From Korobacter sp036501185 (lineage in GTDB: Bacteria; Acidobacteriota; Terriglobia; Terriglobales; Acidobacteriaceae), in assembly GCA_036501185.1 (NCBI GenBank), contig DASYAU010000138.1, forward strand, positions 1-64,000: a stretch of 64,000 nt of DNA. Reading direction: 5' to 3'. Shown in pieces: positions 17,856 to 26,006 of this stretch (the first letter of the stretch is position 1; each line of letters begins with the position of its first letter). The notes under the pieces are model-generated. The model was given only the letters and a program-made list of their open reading frames with translations, ran no database searches and had not been told where the DNA came from. Made by a program: the position numbers and the translations under genes.

Positions 17856-19553
17856 ATGTTGAGAGCACACATACTTTCGATCGTGCTGTTCACGCCGCTG
17901 GTTGGGGCGTTCCTCCTTCTGCTGGTGCCGAAGGAGAACAAGAACGCGATTCGCTGGCTGGCGAACATTTTCGCGCTCGCGGGATTCCTGGTCTCGCTGC
18001 CGCTGGTGCCGTGGTTCTGGGCGGTGAAGAACGAAGCGACGCCTTACTTCAAGTTTGCCGAGGGATCGGCGAACAACTGGATCCCTTCGATCGGCGCGGG
18101 CTACCAGCTCGGCATCGACGGCATTTCGTTTTTGCTGATCATGCTAACGACGTTGCTCGGCGCGATTTCGATCTTGTCGTCGTGGACGGCGATTGAGAAC
18201 CGGGTCAAGGAATACTACGCATGGTTCCTGGTGCTGCAGACGGGCATGCTGGGTGTGTTCATGGCCAACGATTTCTTCCTGTTCTTCGTGTTCTGGGAAG
18301 CGATGCTGGTGCCCATGTACCTGCTGATCGGCATCTGGGGCGGACCGCGGAAGCTGTATGCGGCGATCAAGTTCTTCCTGTACACGCTGGCGGGCTCGGT
18401 GCTGATGCTGCTGGGCATCCTGTTCCTTTACTTCCACCACCACACATTGACGGGCGTCTATACGTTCTCGCTGGAAGCGCTGTATGCGACGGCGCCGCTC
18501 ATCACGGGCAAGGCGGCGATCCTGCTGTTCTTCGCGTTCTTCATCGGCTTCGCGATCAAGGTGCCGATGTTCCCATTCCACACCTGGCTGCCGGATGCGC
18601 ACGTTGAAGCCCCGACGGCGGGTTCGGTCATCCTGGCAGGCGTCCTGTTGAAGATGGGAACGTATGGGCTGTTGCGCTTCTCGCTGCCATTCTTCCCGGC
18701 GGTCGCCAATATCCACTGGGTGCAGTTGCTGATCATCACGCTTTCGCTGATCGGCATCCTTTATGGCGCGCTGGTTTCGCTGGTGCAAAAGGATATGAAG
18801 AAGCTGGTGGCGTACTCGTCGGTGAGCCACCTTGGGTTCTGCACGCTGGGTATTTTTGTGTACAGCTCGATGGGGATTGCGGGATCGGTGATCCAGCAGA
18901 TCAACCACGGGATTTCGACGGGCGCGCTGTTCTTGATCGTCGGCATTCTGTATGAGCGGCGGCACACGCGCGATATCTCGGAGTACGGCGGGATCAGCAC
19001 GGTGATGCCGGTGTACGCGACGATCACGCTGATCATGTTCATGTCGTCGATGGGACTGCCGCTGCTGAACGGCTTCGTCGGCGAGATGCCGATCATGATG
19101 GCGACCTTCATGGTGAACAAGGCCTGGGCGATTTGGGCGGTGCCGGGCGTGGTCCTGGCCGCGGCTTACCTCCTGTGGCTGTACCAACGGGTATTCTTCG
19201 GGAACGTTACGAATCCGAAGAATGAGAAGCTGCTCGACCTGAATGCGCGCGAGTTGGCGACATTTGTTCCGCTGCTGGTGCTGGCACTGGTGATCGGTGT
19301 TTACCCGCAGCCGCTGTTCAAGATTTTAGATCAGCCGGTGAACCACCTGGCAGGGATCGTGGAGCAGCATCGGCCGGGATACGTTGCGCCGGTGGTGAAC
19401 GCACAGGAAACCGAGCCGGCGAAGGAAGCGGTGCCGGAAGTGAAAGCGCCGGAAGTGAAGCCGACCGAAAAGCCGGTCGAGAAAAAAGCGGTTGAGCCGG
19501 TGAAGACAGCCGGACAGACGCCGGCGTTTCATACTTCGGCGCACAAGAGCTAA
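17856..19553 (+). CDS. nuoM: NADH-quinone oxidoreductase subunit M (cluster I)
   Basis: A 565-residue antiporter-like subunit of the membrane arm. Signatures include FFLFFVFWEAMLVPMYLLIG and FPFHTWLPDAHVEAPTAGSV, and KKLVAYSSVSHLGFCTLG in the second half. A low-complexity tail of about 60 residues, rich in Pro, Glu, Lys and Val (VKAPEVKPTEKPVEKK), extends beyond the last helix and is missing from NuoM of cluster II. Confidence 0.97.
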   Translation: MLRAHILSIVLFTPLVGAFLLLLVPKENKNAIRWLANIFALAGFLVSLPLVPWFWAVKNEATPYFKFAEGSANNWIPSIGAGYQLGIDGISFLLIMLTTLLGAISILSSWTAIENRVKEYYAWFLVLQTGMLGVFMANDFFLFFVFWEAMLVPMYLLIGIWGGPRKLYAAIKFFLYTLAGSVLMLLGILFLYFHHHTLTGVYTFSLEALYATAPLITGKAAILLFFAFFIGFAIKVPMFPFHTWLPDAHVEAPTAGSVILAGVLLKMGTYGLLRFSLPFFPAVANIHWVQLLIITLSLIGILYGALVSLVQKDMKKLVAYSSVSHLGFCTLGIFVYSSMGIAGSVIQQINHGISTGALFLIVGILYERRHTRDISEYGGISTVMPVYATITLIMFMSSMGLPLLNGFVGEMPIMMATFMVNKAWAIWAVPGVVLAAAYLLWLYQRVFFGNVTNPKNEKLLDLNARELATFVPLLVLALVIGVYPQPLFKILDQPVNHLAGIVEQHRPGYVAPVVNAQETEPAKEAVPEVKAPEVKPTEKPVEKKAVEPVKTAGQTPAFHTSAHKS

Positions 19554-19564
19554 GGAGAACGGTT

Positions 19565-21100
19565 GTGATTACGATTGGCAATTTGTTCTCGCGCAGCGAT
19601 TACGTGCTGGCCGGCCCAATGCTGGTGCTGGCTGCGTTCGCGATCGCGATCCTGATCGTGGACCTGTTCCTGCCCAAGGCGATGAAGCGCTGGAATGCAG
19701 TGCTGGCGCTGGCAGGTCTGGTGGCGGCAGGCTTCGCGTTGGCCAAGGTTTGGGCGACGGTTCATTACATCGAGACGCCCGGATCGAAGAAGTTTTCCGG
19801 ATTCCTCGGCAGCCTGGCGATGGACCGCTTTGCGATTTACTTCTCGCTGCTATTCCTGGTGGGAGCGGCGGTGGCGATTTTGATGTCGGTGCGGTACATG
19901 GAGATCGAGAACGAGGAGCACGGCGAGTATTACGCGCTGATCCTGTTCGCGGTGATCGGCATGATCTGCATGGCCGCGGGCTTCGACCTGATCCTGTTGT
20001 TCGTCGGACTGGAACTGATGGCGCTCTCGACCTACGTGCTGGTCGGGTTCCTGCGGCGCGACCGGAGATCGAACGAAGCGGCGCTGAAGTACTTATTGCT
20101 GGGTGCGTTCTCGTCGGGGATATTTGCCTACGGACTGTCGCTCTTCTACGGACTGACGGGTTCGACGAACCTTGCCGAGATTGCCGACAAGCTGGCACAG
20201 CGGATGGCAGACAACCCGCGCTACCCAATTGCGCTGATGGCGCTGATTACGACGGCGACCGGTTTGCTCTTCAAGATCGCCGCAGTGCCATTCCATCAGT
20301 GGGCGCCAGACGCGTATGAAGGCGCGCCCACGGCGGTGACGGGATTCATGTCGGTAGCAGTGAAGGCCGCAGGCTGGGCGATGCTGCTGCGGATCTTCCT
20401 CTTTATGCTGTGGCCAATGCGCGCACAGTACACGCCGATGCTGATCTTTGTCGCGGTGGCGACGATGATTGGCGGGAATTTCGCGGCTCTGACGCAGACG
20501 AACGTGAAGCGCCTGCTGGCGTATTCATCCATCGCGCACGTTGGCTACATGCTGCTGGGCCTGGTGGCGAGCGACGGGAAGAACAACTCGACCGGCATCA
20601 AGGGGATTCTGGTTTACCTGCTGGTTTACACGTTCATGAACCTTGGCGCGTTCGCGGTGATCACGTCGCTGCGGCGCAGGGACATTATCGGCGACGAGTT
20701 GGACGATCTTGGCGGGCTGTTTTACAAAGCGCCGAGCGAGGCGATCTTGCTGCTGATCTTCCTCCTGTCGCTGGCTGGAATTCCGCCACTGGCGGGCTTC
20801 TGGGGTAAGTACTATATCTTCCTCAGCCTGATGGAGACGGGACATTACGCGCTGGCAGTGACGGCGGTGGCGTTCTCGGTGCTGGGTCTTTACTACTACC
20901 TGCGGATTGCGAATGCGGCGTTCATGCGCGAGTCGGTGGATGCGGAGCCGGTGAAGATTGCGCCAAGCCTAGCCGCGGCGCTGTGGGTCTCGGCGGCAGC
21001 CACCGTGGGGATCGGCATGTTCCCGGAAGTTTTCCTGCGAATGGTGAACTGGTCGCTGGCGTTGACGGGCGACGCGAAGATCATTGGTTTACTCAGATAG
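19565..21100 (+). CDS. nuoN: NADH-quinone oxidoreductase subunit N (cluster I)
   Basis: A 511-residue antiporter-like subunit with about 14 helices. Conserved blocks are LILLFVGLELMALSTYVLVG, VPFHQWAPDAYEGAPTAVTG and NVKRLLAYSSIAHVGYMLLG. The frame begins at GTG 19565, 11 bp behind nuoM, after AAGGAGAACGGTT. It closes cluster I and is followed by a terminator. Confidence 0.96.
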   Translation: MITIGNLFSRSDYVLAGPMLVLAAFAIAILIVDLFLPKAMKRWNAVLALAGLVAAGFALAKVWATVHYIETPGSKKFSGFLGSLAMDRFAIYFSLLFLVGAAVAILMSVRYMEIENEEHGEYYALILFAVIGMICMAAGFDLILLFVGLELMALSTYVLVGFLRRDRRSNEAALKYLLLGAFSSGIFAYGLSLFYGLTGSTNLAEIADKLAQRMADNPRYPIALMALITTATGLLFKIAAVPFHQWAPDAYEGAPTAVTGFMSVAVKAAGWAMLLRIFLFMLWPMRAQYTPMLIFVAVATMIGGNFAALTQTNVKRLLAYSSIAHVGYMLLGLVASDGKNNSTGIKGILVYLLVYTFMNLGAFAVITSLRRRDIIGDELDDLGGLFYKAPSEAILLLIFLLSLAGIPPLAGFWGKYYIFLSLMETGHYALAVTAVAFSVLGLYYYLRIANAAFMRESVDAEPVKIAPSLAAALWVSAAATVGIGMFPEVFLRMVNWSLALTGDAKIIGLLR

Positions 21101-21160
21101 CGACGAAAATCCCACACCTATCGCCAAAAACGGGCGTTAAGGACGGGGCACCCGAAGCCG

Positions 21161-21192
21161 ATGGGAGTGGATGCAATGCGCTCCCATTTTTT
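21161..21192 (+). terminator. Intrinsic terminator of complex I cluster I
   Basis: Perfect 7-bp stem ATGGGAG (21161-21167) with CTCCCAT (21181-21187), followed directly by a T-run. It lies about 60 bp past the nuoN stop. Confidence 0.8.
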
Positions 21193-21217
21193 ATTGCCTT
21201 GGTGCTAGGCTTGCGGG

Positions 21218-21439
21218 ATGGCGGATGACGAGAAGAAGAGCGTGATGTACACCTGGGCGAAGTATTCGGGGGTGGCGTTCGTCATCCCGAGCACCGTGGT
21301 GGTGGGACTGCTGCTGGGCGCGCTAATTGATAAATGGGCACACACGCACTGGGTGTACATCGCGGGCGTTATTTTTGGCGCGGTGGTCGGATTCATCCAG
21401 CTCATACGCATGCTCACAGATGCTAGTGATAAGAACTGA
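21218..21439 (+). CDS. AtpZ/AtpI-like small membrane protein
   Basis: A 73-residue protein with two helices and a Gly-rich turn, VVVGLLLGALIDKW...VYIAGVIFGAVVGFIQLIRML. This matches the AtpZ/AtpI family of F-type ATP synthase accessory proteins. In related operons such proteins stand before atpI, atpB and atpE, and the same order is seen here despite two intervening genes. They are thought to help c-ring assembly or Mg/Ca uptake; the exact role is uncertain. Confidence 0.78.
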   Translation: MADDEKKSVMYTWAKYSGVAFVIPSTVVVGLLLGALIDKWAHTHWVYIAGVIFGAVVGFIQLIRMLTDASDKN

Positions 21440-21506
21440 TTTTGCTTTGCAGCGGCGCCTTGCGGAGCGACGATAAACAAAAGCGCTTTCTGCAAGGAGT
21501 TGCGGT

Positions 21507-22295
21507 ATGAAGCGAGCAACGCGCGCGGTCGCGACGATTGTGTTTTTTGTGCTGGCGGCCCTGCCGGCATTTTCACAGGGAATCCAGAGCAGTGTGATCA
21601 ACCTTCCGCTGAATGGAAACTGGCGGCAAGCACCGGACATTGAGCAGGATACGCCGTCAGGCGTGCAGGTTTTCTACGACCAGAACACGGGGACGGTGCT
21701 GCAGATTCGCAGCGATTTCAAGATCCGAGAGGTCGGCGAGATTTCGGCGGCATTTCGGCTGGCAGGACAATCGCCGGCAACACCGGATGCGGCGAAGATC
21801 CTGATGATGACAATGTTCCCGCTGCCCTCGGCGTACCAGAAGGCGGTCGTGGAGAAAATCCATGAAGGTCACGCGCCGAAGCTTTGGGAAGTGCGGGAGC
21901 CTGGGAATGCGCAGTGGTTTTATATATCGCAGCTGTTCGCTGGCTTCCGGGCCAGCGGCGCGGGCAGGGAAAGCGAGATACGGGAAGAATACATCCCCCT
22001 GCGAGTGACGAGGGCCGAACATCGGTCGGCTGGCCGCGGTGATGCGCTGCTGTTCGAGGCAGAGACCGAGAAAGCGGCGCCGGAATCGGTCGTCCGGCAT
22101 TTCAAATTGCCGGGAACAGTGAAGGACCAGCGGCTTCGGTATGGATGGATCCAGTTTTCGCCGGCCGGGATCGGCGGCAGCGAGAACGTGGTTTCAGTAG
22201 CATTCGCTACGCCGGTGAGCTCGGGGTTCGATGTGAACAACGTGCTCGAGACCATGGTGAAGAACTATGGCGTGAAGGCAGCGGACGCGCATTAG
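21507..22295 (+). CDS. Unknown secreted protein
   Basis: A 262-residue protein with a clear Sec signal peptide (MKRATRAVATIVFFVLAALPAFSQ, likely cleaved after AFS). No transmembrane segment follows. Mature-chain features are a WRQAPDIEQDTPSGVQVFYD segment and a C-terminal VNNVLETMVKNYG. I do not recognise the family. It starts after AAGGAG and overlaps the end of the convergent 22292-23080 gene by 4 bp. It sits inside the ATP synthase region, but nothing in its sequence links it to that complex. Confidence 0.75.
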   Translation: MKRATRAVATIVFFVLAALPAFSQGIQSSVINLPLNGNWRQAPDIEQDTPSGVQVFYDQNTGTVLQIRSDFKIREVGEISAAFRLAGQSPATPDAAKILMMTMFPLPSAYQKAVVEKIHEGHAPKLWEVREPGNAQWFYISQLFAGFRASGAGRESEIREEYIPLRVTRAEHRSAGRGDALLFEAETEKAAPESVVRHFKLPGTVKDQRLRYGWIQFSPAGIGGSENVVSVAFATPVSSGFDVNNVLETMVKNYGVKAADAH

Positions 22296-23080
22296 AGTCC
22301 GCCTCCTGCGCCGACTTTCTTATCCGTCACAGGTGCCTCCGTGGCAGGCTTCGCCACTGTGGGAATGGCGATCACCTGGGCCAAGTACGCGAAGTGTTTG
22401 TTGATGAGCCGGAGCGTGCGGTAGGCGTTTGTCCAGGCGGTAAGCAGTATGAAAGCCACCCATACCCCCCAGAACAGCCGGGTGAACGGGACTCCCGTGT
22501 GGTAACGATATACACCGTCAATGATGGCGGCGAGAACGAAGCCACCGAGAAGATTGGACGAAAGTGCGGCTTCCGCTTGTGATTTGGGAAGCAGTACGCG
22601 AGATTGCTCATCCTGGCGTTTCAGGTACGCGTGCATTCGTTCATAAAGGCGGCTCAGGGCACGACGGTCTTTCGGGCTGAACCACCGCATTTTCTCCAAG
22701 CTAAGTTTTGTTTCCTTTAGTTGTGTTTGCAATTCGTGGACGAGGGCGGATTCGTGCCGTGCGGCACGAAGCAGGATGGGATAGCGGCATTGCTGGGAAA
22801 GAGCGTCGCCGATGGGAGTGAGAAGGTGGCCGATGCCGTAGGCCAGGAGAAGCGCGATGAGGAGAATGATCGTGGAGGCGGTCCAGCCCATGTCCTCAGC
22901 CTTGGCCTCGAAGTGCGGGACGCCGGTTTCGGCGATGTAGGTGCCAGCGAGGATCGCAACGAAGCAGAACCCGGGAACGACGCGCGCGATGAGGTCGTAG
23001 AAGATTTCGGGAACGATGGAAGCGACCTTGGTGAGGGTACCTGATTCGGCTGCGGAGGCCTCGTTCTGCGGTTCGTTCAT
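22292..23080 (-). CDS. Unknown membrane protein with four predicted helices
   Basis: A 262-residue protein starting at ATG 23080 (MNEPQNEASAAESG); an upstream in-frame ATG at 23143 would add 21 polar residues and run into the divergent atpI promoter. Two hydrophobic helices lie at about 30-55 and 70-95. A charged central helical region follows (HELQTQLKETKLSLEKMRWF, then SRLYERMHAYLKRQDEQSR). Two more hydrophobic helices lie near 190-235. No recognisable catalytic motif. It is on the strand opposite to the flanking ATP synthase genes, so it is an independent unit. Confidence 0.72.
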   Translation of the reverse strand: MNEPQNEASAAESGTLTKVASIVPEIFYDLIARVVPGFCFVAILAGTYIAETGVPHFEAKAEDMGWTASTIILLIALLLAYGIGHLLTPIGDALSQQCRYPILLRAARHESALVHELQTQLKETKLSLEKMRWFSPKDRRALSRLYERMHAYLKRQDEQSRVLLPKSQAEAALSSNLLGGFVLAAIIDGVYRYHTGVPFTRLFWGVWVAFILLTAWTNAYRTLRLINKHFAYLAQVIAIPTVAKPATEAPVTDKKVGAGGGL

Positions 23081-23125
23081 GGATTGTCTTTCGGCGGGCG
23101 ATTTGGCACGGGGTACTATGTGCCT

Positions 23126-23548
23126 ATGGAGAGTTCCGGTCAAGCGGCGGCGGAGGATTTTTACGCGGGGGCGCTAACGCGGATCACGCGGGTGATGCCG
23201 GTGCTCGCCGTCGCTGTTCTTCCGTTCGTGCTGTGGCGCTGGCCGTGGAAGGTAGCCGCCGGATTCGGGTTTGGGGCGGCGGTTTCGCTGTACAACTTCT
23301 GGTCGCTGACTCGGGCGGTGCAGGCGCTGGCGAGGCGGATTACGGAGGCGGAAAGCCGCGAATCCGGCGGGCGGATCGTGGTGCTGCAACTGCTGCGGTA
23401 CGCGGTGATGGGGGCCCTTGCCTATGTTATATTTAAGAGTTCCGTAGCAGCCCTTTACGGCTTTTTAGGGGGCCTGTGCCTCCCGATTGCCGCGATCGGC
23501 TGCGAGGCGGCTTTCGAATTGTATGTCGCGCTTCGGCGCGGTTTGTAA
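23126..23548 (+). CDS. atpI: ATP synthase subunit I (AtpI/UncI-like)
   Basis: A 140-residue membrane protein with four hydrophobic segments. Its pattern (VLPFVLWRWPWKVAAGFGFGAAVSLYNFWSL, then LLRYAVMGALAYVIFKS) is that of the small AtpI proteins found directly before atpB. Position supports the call: atpB and atpE follow. The ATG at 23126 (MESSGQAAAEDFY) is favoured over 23084, which would overlap the divergent start at 23080. Confidence 0.72.
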   Translation: MESSGQAAAEDFYAGALTRITRVMPVLAVAVLPFVLWRWPWKVAAGFGFGAAVSLYNFWSLTRAVQALARRITEAESRESGGRIVVLQLLRYAVMGALAYVIFKSSVAALYGFLGGLCLPIAAIGCEAAFELYVALRRGL

Positions 23549-23602
23549 CACCAAGAATTCCCCAATCAGCCTGTAGTTTTTCGATTTGCCGAGAGCAAAC
23601 GT

Positions 23603-23614
23603 GGGCTGAAGCCC
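23603..23614 (+). other. Short palindrome before atpB
   Basis: GGGCT-GA-AGCCC lies 32 bp before the atpB ATG. It resembles the first half of the palindromic elements at 33048 and 37664, but the second half is not present, so I treat it as a possible leader hairpin. Confidence 0.35.
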
Positions 23615-23645
23615 TGCAAAGGCGGGGCGGAGAAGACTGAGCAGC

Positions 23646-24380
23646 ATGCCTGAACAACTCTGGTTCACCGCAGTCCTTAATAAGCACTTCGCCGGCGTGG
23701 CGAACGCGATTTACGCGGCGCTACACGTGCCGAACCATCATCCCCAATCCCCGATCCCGAACTACGTGGCGATGGAAATCCTCGTGTTCGTCGTGCTCGT
23801 GTTATTCATGCTGCTGGCGCGAATGTCGTTCTCGGTGGAGAAACCTGGGGCGTTGCAGCACCTGGTTGAGGGCATGAACAACTTCGTCAGCAACCAGAGC
23901 GAAGAGATGATTGGGCACGGGTACGAGACGTACACGTCGTACCTGGTGACGCTGGGAATGTTCATCCTGGTGGGGAACCTGCTGGGGCTGGTGCCCGGGT
24001 TTGAGGCGCCAACCGCCGTGCCGAGTGTGCCGCTGGGGTGCGCGGTGGTGACGTGGATTTATTACCACATCCATGGTCTGCGGAAGAATGGGCTGATCGG
24101 GTATTTGAAACACTTCATGGGACCGGTATGGTGGATTGCGCCGCTGTTGTTCGTGATTGAAGTTTGCAGCCACCTGGCGCGACTGCTCTCACTGACGATT
24201 CGTCTTTACGCGAACATGTTCGCGGGCGACATGGTGACGCTGGTGTTCTTCTCGCTGGCGCCGGTAGCGATCCCCGTGGTTTTCATGGGGCTGCATATTT
24301 TCGTGTCGCTGATCCAGACGTATATTTTCGTGCTGCTGGCGACGGTGTACTTGGCGGAAGCGACGGCGCAGGAGCACTAG
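23646..24380 (+). CDS. atpB: ATP synthase F0 subunit a
   Basis: A 244-residue stator subunit that conducts protons to the c-ring. The essential arginine is R186 in LSLTIRLYANMFAGD, and the last helix pair reads LHIFVSLIQTYIFVLLATVYL. Five or six transmembrane helices are predicted. It is preceded by atpI and followed by atpE. The b, delta and F1 subunit genes are not in this window. Confidence 0.97.
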   Translation: MPEQLWFTAVLNKHFAGVANAIYAALHVPNHHPQSPIPNYVAMEILVFVVLVLFMLLARMSFSVEKPGALQHLVEGMNNFVSNQSEEMIGHGYETYTSYLVTLGMFILVGNLLGLVPGFEAPTAVPSVPLGCAVVTWIYYHIHGLRKNGLIGYLKHFMGPVWWIAPLLFVIEVCSHLARLLSLTIRLYANMFAGDMVTLVFFSLAPVAIPVVFMGLHIFVSLIQTYIFVLLATVYLAEATAQEH

Positions 24381-24386
24381 AAAGAG

Positions 24387-24409
24387 GCTATTAGCCGTTA
24401 GCTATTAGG
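24387..24409 (+). repeat. 7-bp tandem array behind atpB
   Basis: Three units GCTATTA, GCCGTTA, GCTATTA with an exact period of seven, beginning six bases after the atpB stop. Confidence 0.75.
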
Positions 24410-24509
24410 AAAAGAATTCTGTCGTAACCGCATAGCGTGAGGGCGCCGGTTCTCTGAGGAGGCCGGAAGTCAACCACCCACTGGCGGAACTTGTTAAGGA
24501 GAAACACAC

Positions 24510-24827
24510 GTGAACGTAAAGAAGATGGTGTTTGTATTGTTCATCCTGATGATCGTGTTTGCTATGCCGGCGTTGGCACAGACCGGAAGCGATGCCGCGG
24601 TGAGCGGCCATGGCTGGGCGGTGCCGATTGGCGCTGGTATCGGCATGGGCATTGCCGTGGGGCTGGCCGGACTGGGCCAGGGACGCGTCGCGGGTTCAGC
24701 TTGCGAATCGCTGGCACGGAACCCTGCGGGCCGCCCGGGCATTCAGCTCGCGCTGATTCTGGGCTTGGCGTTCATCGAGTCGCTGGTGCTGTTCGCGCTG
24801 GTGATCATGTTTGTAAAGGTCGTGTAA
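24510..24827 (+). CDS. atpE: ATP synthase F0 subunit c with N-terminal signal-like extension
   Basis: A 105-residue c-ring subunit. The mature hairpin has a helix-1 motif GAGIGMGIAVGLAGLGQG, the polar loop ARNPAGRP (R70, N71, P72) that contacts the F1 foot, and the proton-binding E90 in AFIESL. The first ~23 residues (MNVKKMVFVLFILMIVFAMPALA) look like a cleavable signal peptide, which most bacterial c-subunits lack. The start follows AAGGAG. A heptad array and a strong terminator end the unit. Confidence 0.96.
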   Translation: MNVKKMVFVLFILMIVFAMPALAQTGSDAAVSGHGWAVPIGAGIGMGIAVGLAGLGQGRVAGSACESLARNPAGRPGIQLALILGLAFIESLVLFALVIMFVKVV

Positions 24828-24829
24828 AT

Positions 24830-24853
24830 AGGTATCAGGTTTTAGGTGTCAGG
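24830..24853 (+). repeat. 7-bp tandem array behind atpE
   Basis: Units AGGTATC, AGGTTTT, AGGTGTC, AGG with an exact period of seven, starting two bases after the atpE stop and running into the terminator. Confidence 0.75.
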
Positions 24854-24854
24854 G

Positions 24855-24880
24855 AATCCCGGCCGCGGCCGGGATTTTTA
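24855..24880. terminator. Strong intrinsic terminator after atpE
   Basis: Perfect 10-bp arms AATCCCGGCC and GGCCGGGATT, followed by T's on the + strand. It can also serve the convergent hydrolase gene. Confidence 0.85.
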
Positions 24881-24916
24881 TTTGGGATACGTCTATTGGT
24901 TGCGCGGCGCGAAGCT

Positions 24917-25744
24917 CTACTTCGCCTGGGCCGCTGCTTCTTCGATCAAGCTTGCCACTTCTTTCGGGTGAGAGACGTACACGGCATGGCTGGCGCCGGG
25001 GACTTCGACCTTGTGGCTGTTAGCGCGCGTGGCGTACCAGCGCTCGAGGTCGGGGTTGATTGCCTTGTCGTTCCCAGCGATCAGCGCCCAGCTTGGCTTG
25101 TTACGCCATGCGGCGGTGGTGATGACGGCGGCAAAGTTCTCGGCCTTGTTCATGACTTGCGATCGAGCCATGAACGCCGCTTGTTCGTCGGACAAATCAG
25201 CGTCGAAGTACTCATGCATTTGTGCGGGGTCGAGGTAAGTGAAACCGTCTGGCGTTTTCTTGATCGCGTTCGATTTGGCGAGAGCGCTGGGGAATTTCTT
25301 TCCGTCGGCGGCCTCGCTCTCCCCGGCGTCGGGCATGTGGGCGGCGATATAGACCAGCCCGACCACCGACGGATCGTTGCCGGCCTCGGTAATCACGGCG
25401 CCTCCGTAGCTATGGCCGACGAGGATGGTTGGGCCATCCTGAAGGGCGAGCACTCGCTTGGTCGCCGCGACGTCCTCTTGGAAGGACGTTTCCGGCTCCT
25501 GCACAAGGCTAACGTTGTAGCCGTCTCGCACCAGGATGTCGTAAACGCCGCGCCAGCCCGAGCCGTCAGCCCATGCGCCGTGTACCAGGACCACATTGTG
25601 CACCCGATGAGAGCCCGTTTGAGCCTGGGCGAGCGACGCCATGCCGCTTACAAGCAAAAGTGTGAGCAGCGCGAGCATGGCTCCGCGAGAGGCTTGAAAT
25701 ATTCGTGCTGTCGAAGTCCTGGATTTCCGAAACATTAGTTCCAT
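24917..25744 (-). CDS. Secreted alpha/beta-fold hydrolase
   Basis: A 275-residue enzyme with a signal peptide (hydrophobic core LALLTLLLVSGMASLAQAQ, cleavage near residue 42). The hydrolase fold is clear: the HGAW oxyanion segment at 55-58, the nucleophile elbow GHSYGG with S112, and a late histidine, H253 in GASHAVYVSHP. It resembles the esterase/hydroxynitrile-lyase-like branch of small alpha/beta hydrolases. It is probably an extracytoplasmic esterase of unknown substrate. The start is supported by AAGGAG upstream. Confidence 0.88.
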   Translation of the reverse strand: MELMFRKSRTSTARIFQASRGAMLALLTLLLVSGMASLAQAQTGSHRVHNVVLVHGAWADGSGWRGVYDILVRDGYNVSLVQEPETSFQEDVAATKRVLALQDGPTILVGHSYGGAVITEAGNDPSVVGLVYIAAHMPDAGESEAADGKKFPSALAKSNAIKKTPDGFTYLDPAQMHEYFDADLSDEQAAFMARSQVMNKAENFAAVITTAAWRNKPSWALIAGNDKAINPDLERWYATRANSHKVEVPGASHAVYVSHPKEVASLIEEAAAQAK

Positions 25745-25957
25745 GGGGTGCTCCTTTCATGAATGTTCTGCATGCCGCGGAAGCACTCGTGAGATCCGCA
25801 GCGTCACTGGGCAACCAGTGCATGGTTGTAGATTGCCCGCGCGTGGAGCGGGTTCCAACAAATCGAGAGTAGAGCAAAGAGTTCGATGGAGTTTCCGGCA
25901 AGTGACGACGAGCGAAAAGTGAGGCAGCCGGAGACGGTTGCGCGCTGCGAATGAAAA

Positions 25958-25985
25958 GCAAAAACCCCGTTTTCGACGGGGCTTT
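25958..25985 (-). terminator. Intrinsic terminator of complex I cluster II
   Basis: Stem CCCCGT (25965-25970) with ACGGGG (25976-25981) and a five-base loop. Read on the minus strand it is followed by TTTTTGCTTTT, just past the nuoN stop. Confidence 0.8.
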
Positions 25986-26006
25986 GTTTTGTACGAAACG
26001 GGCCGG

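Noticed and set aside
24510..24827. Sodium-specific ATP synthase c subunit
   Set aside because: Q57, E90 and S91 are present, but the residue after the ES pair is Leu, and AFIESL matches proton-type cyanobacterial rings.
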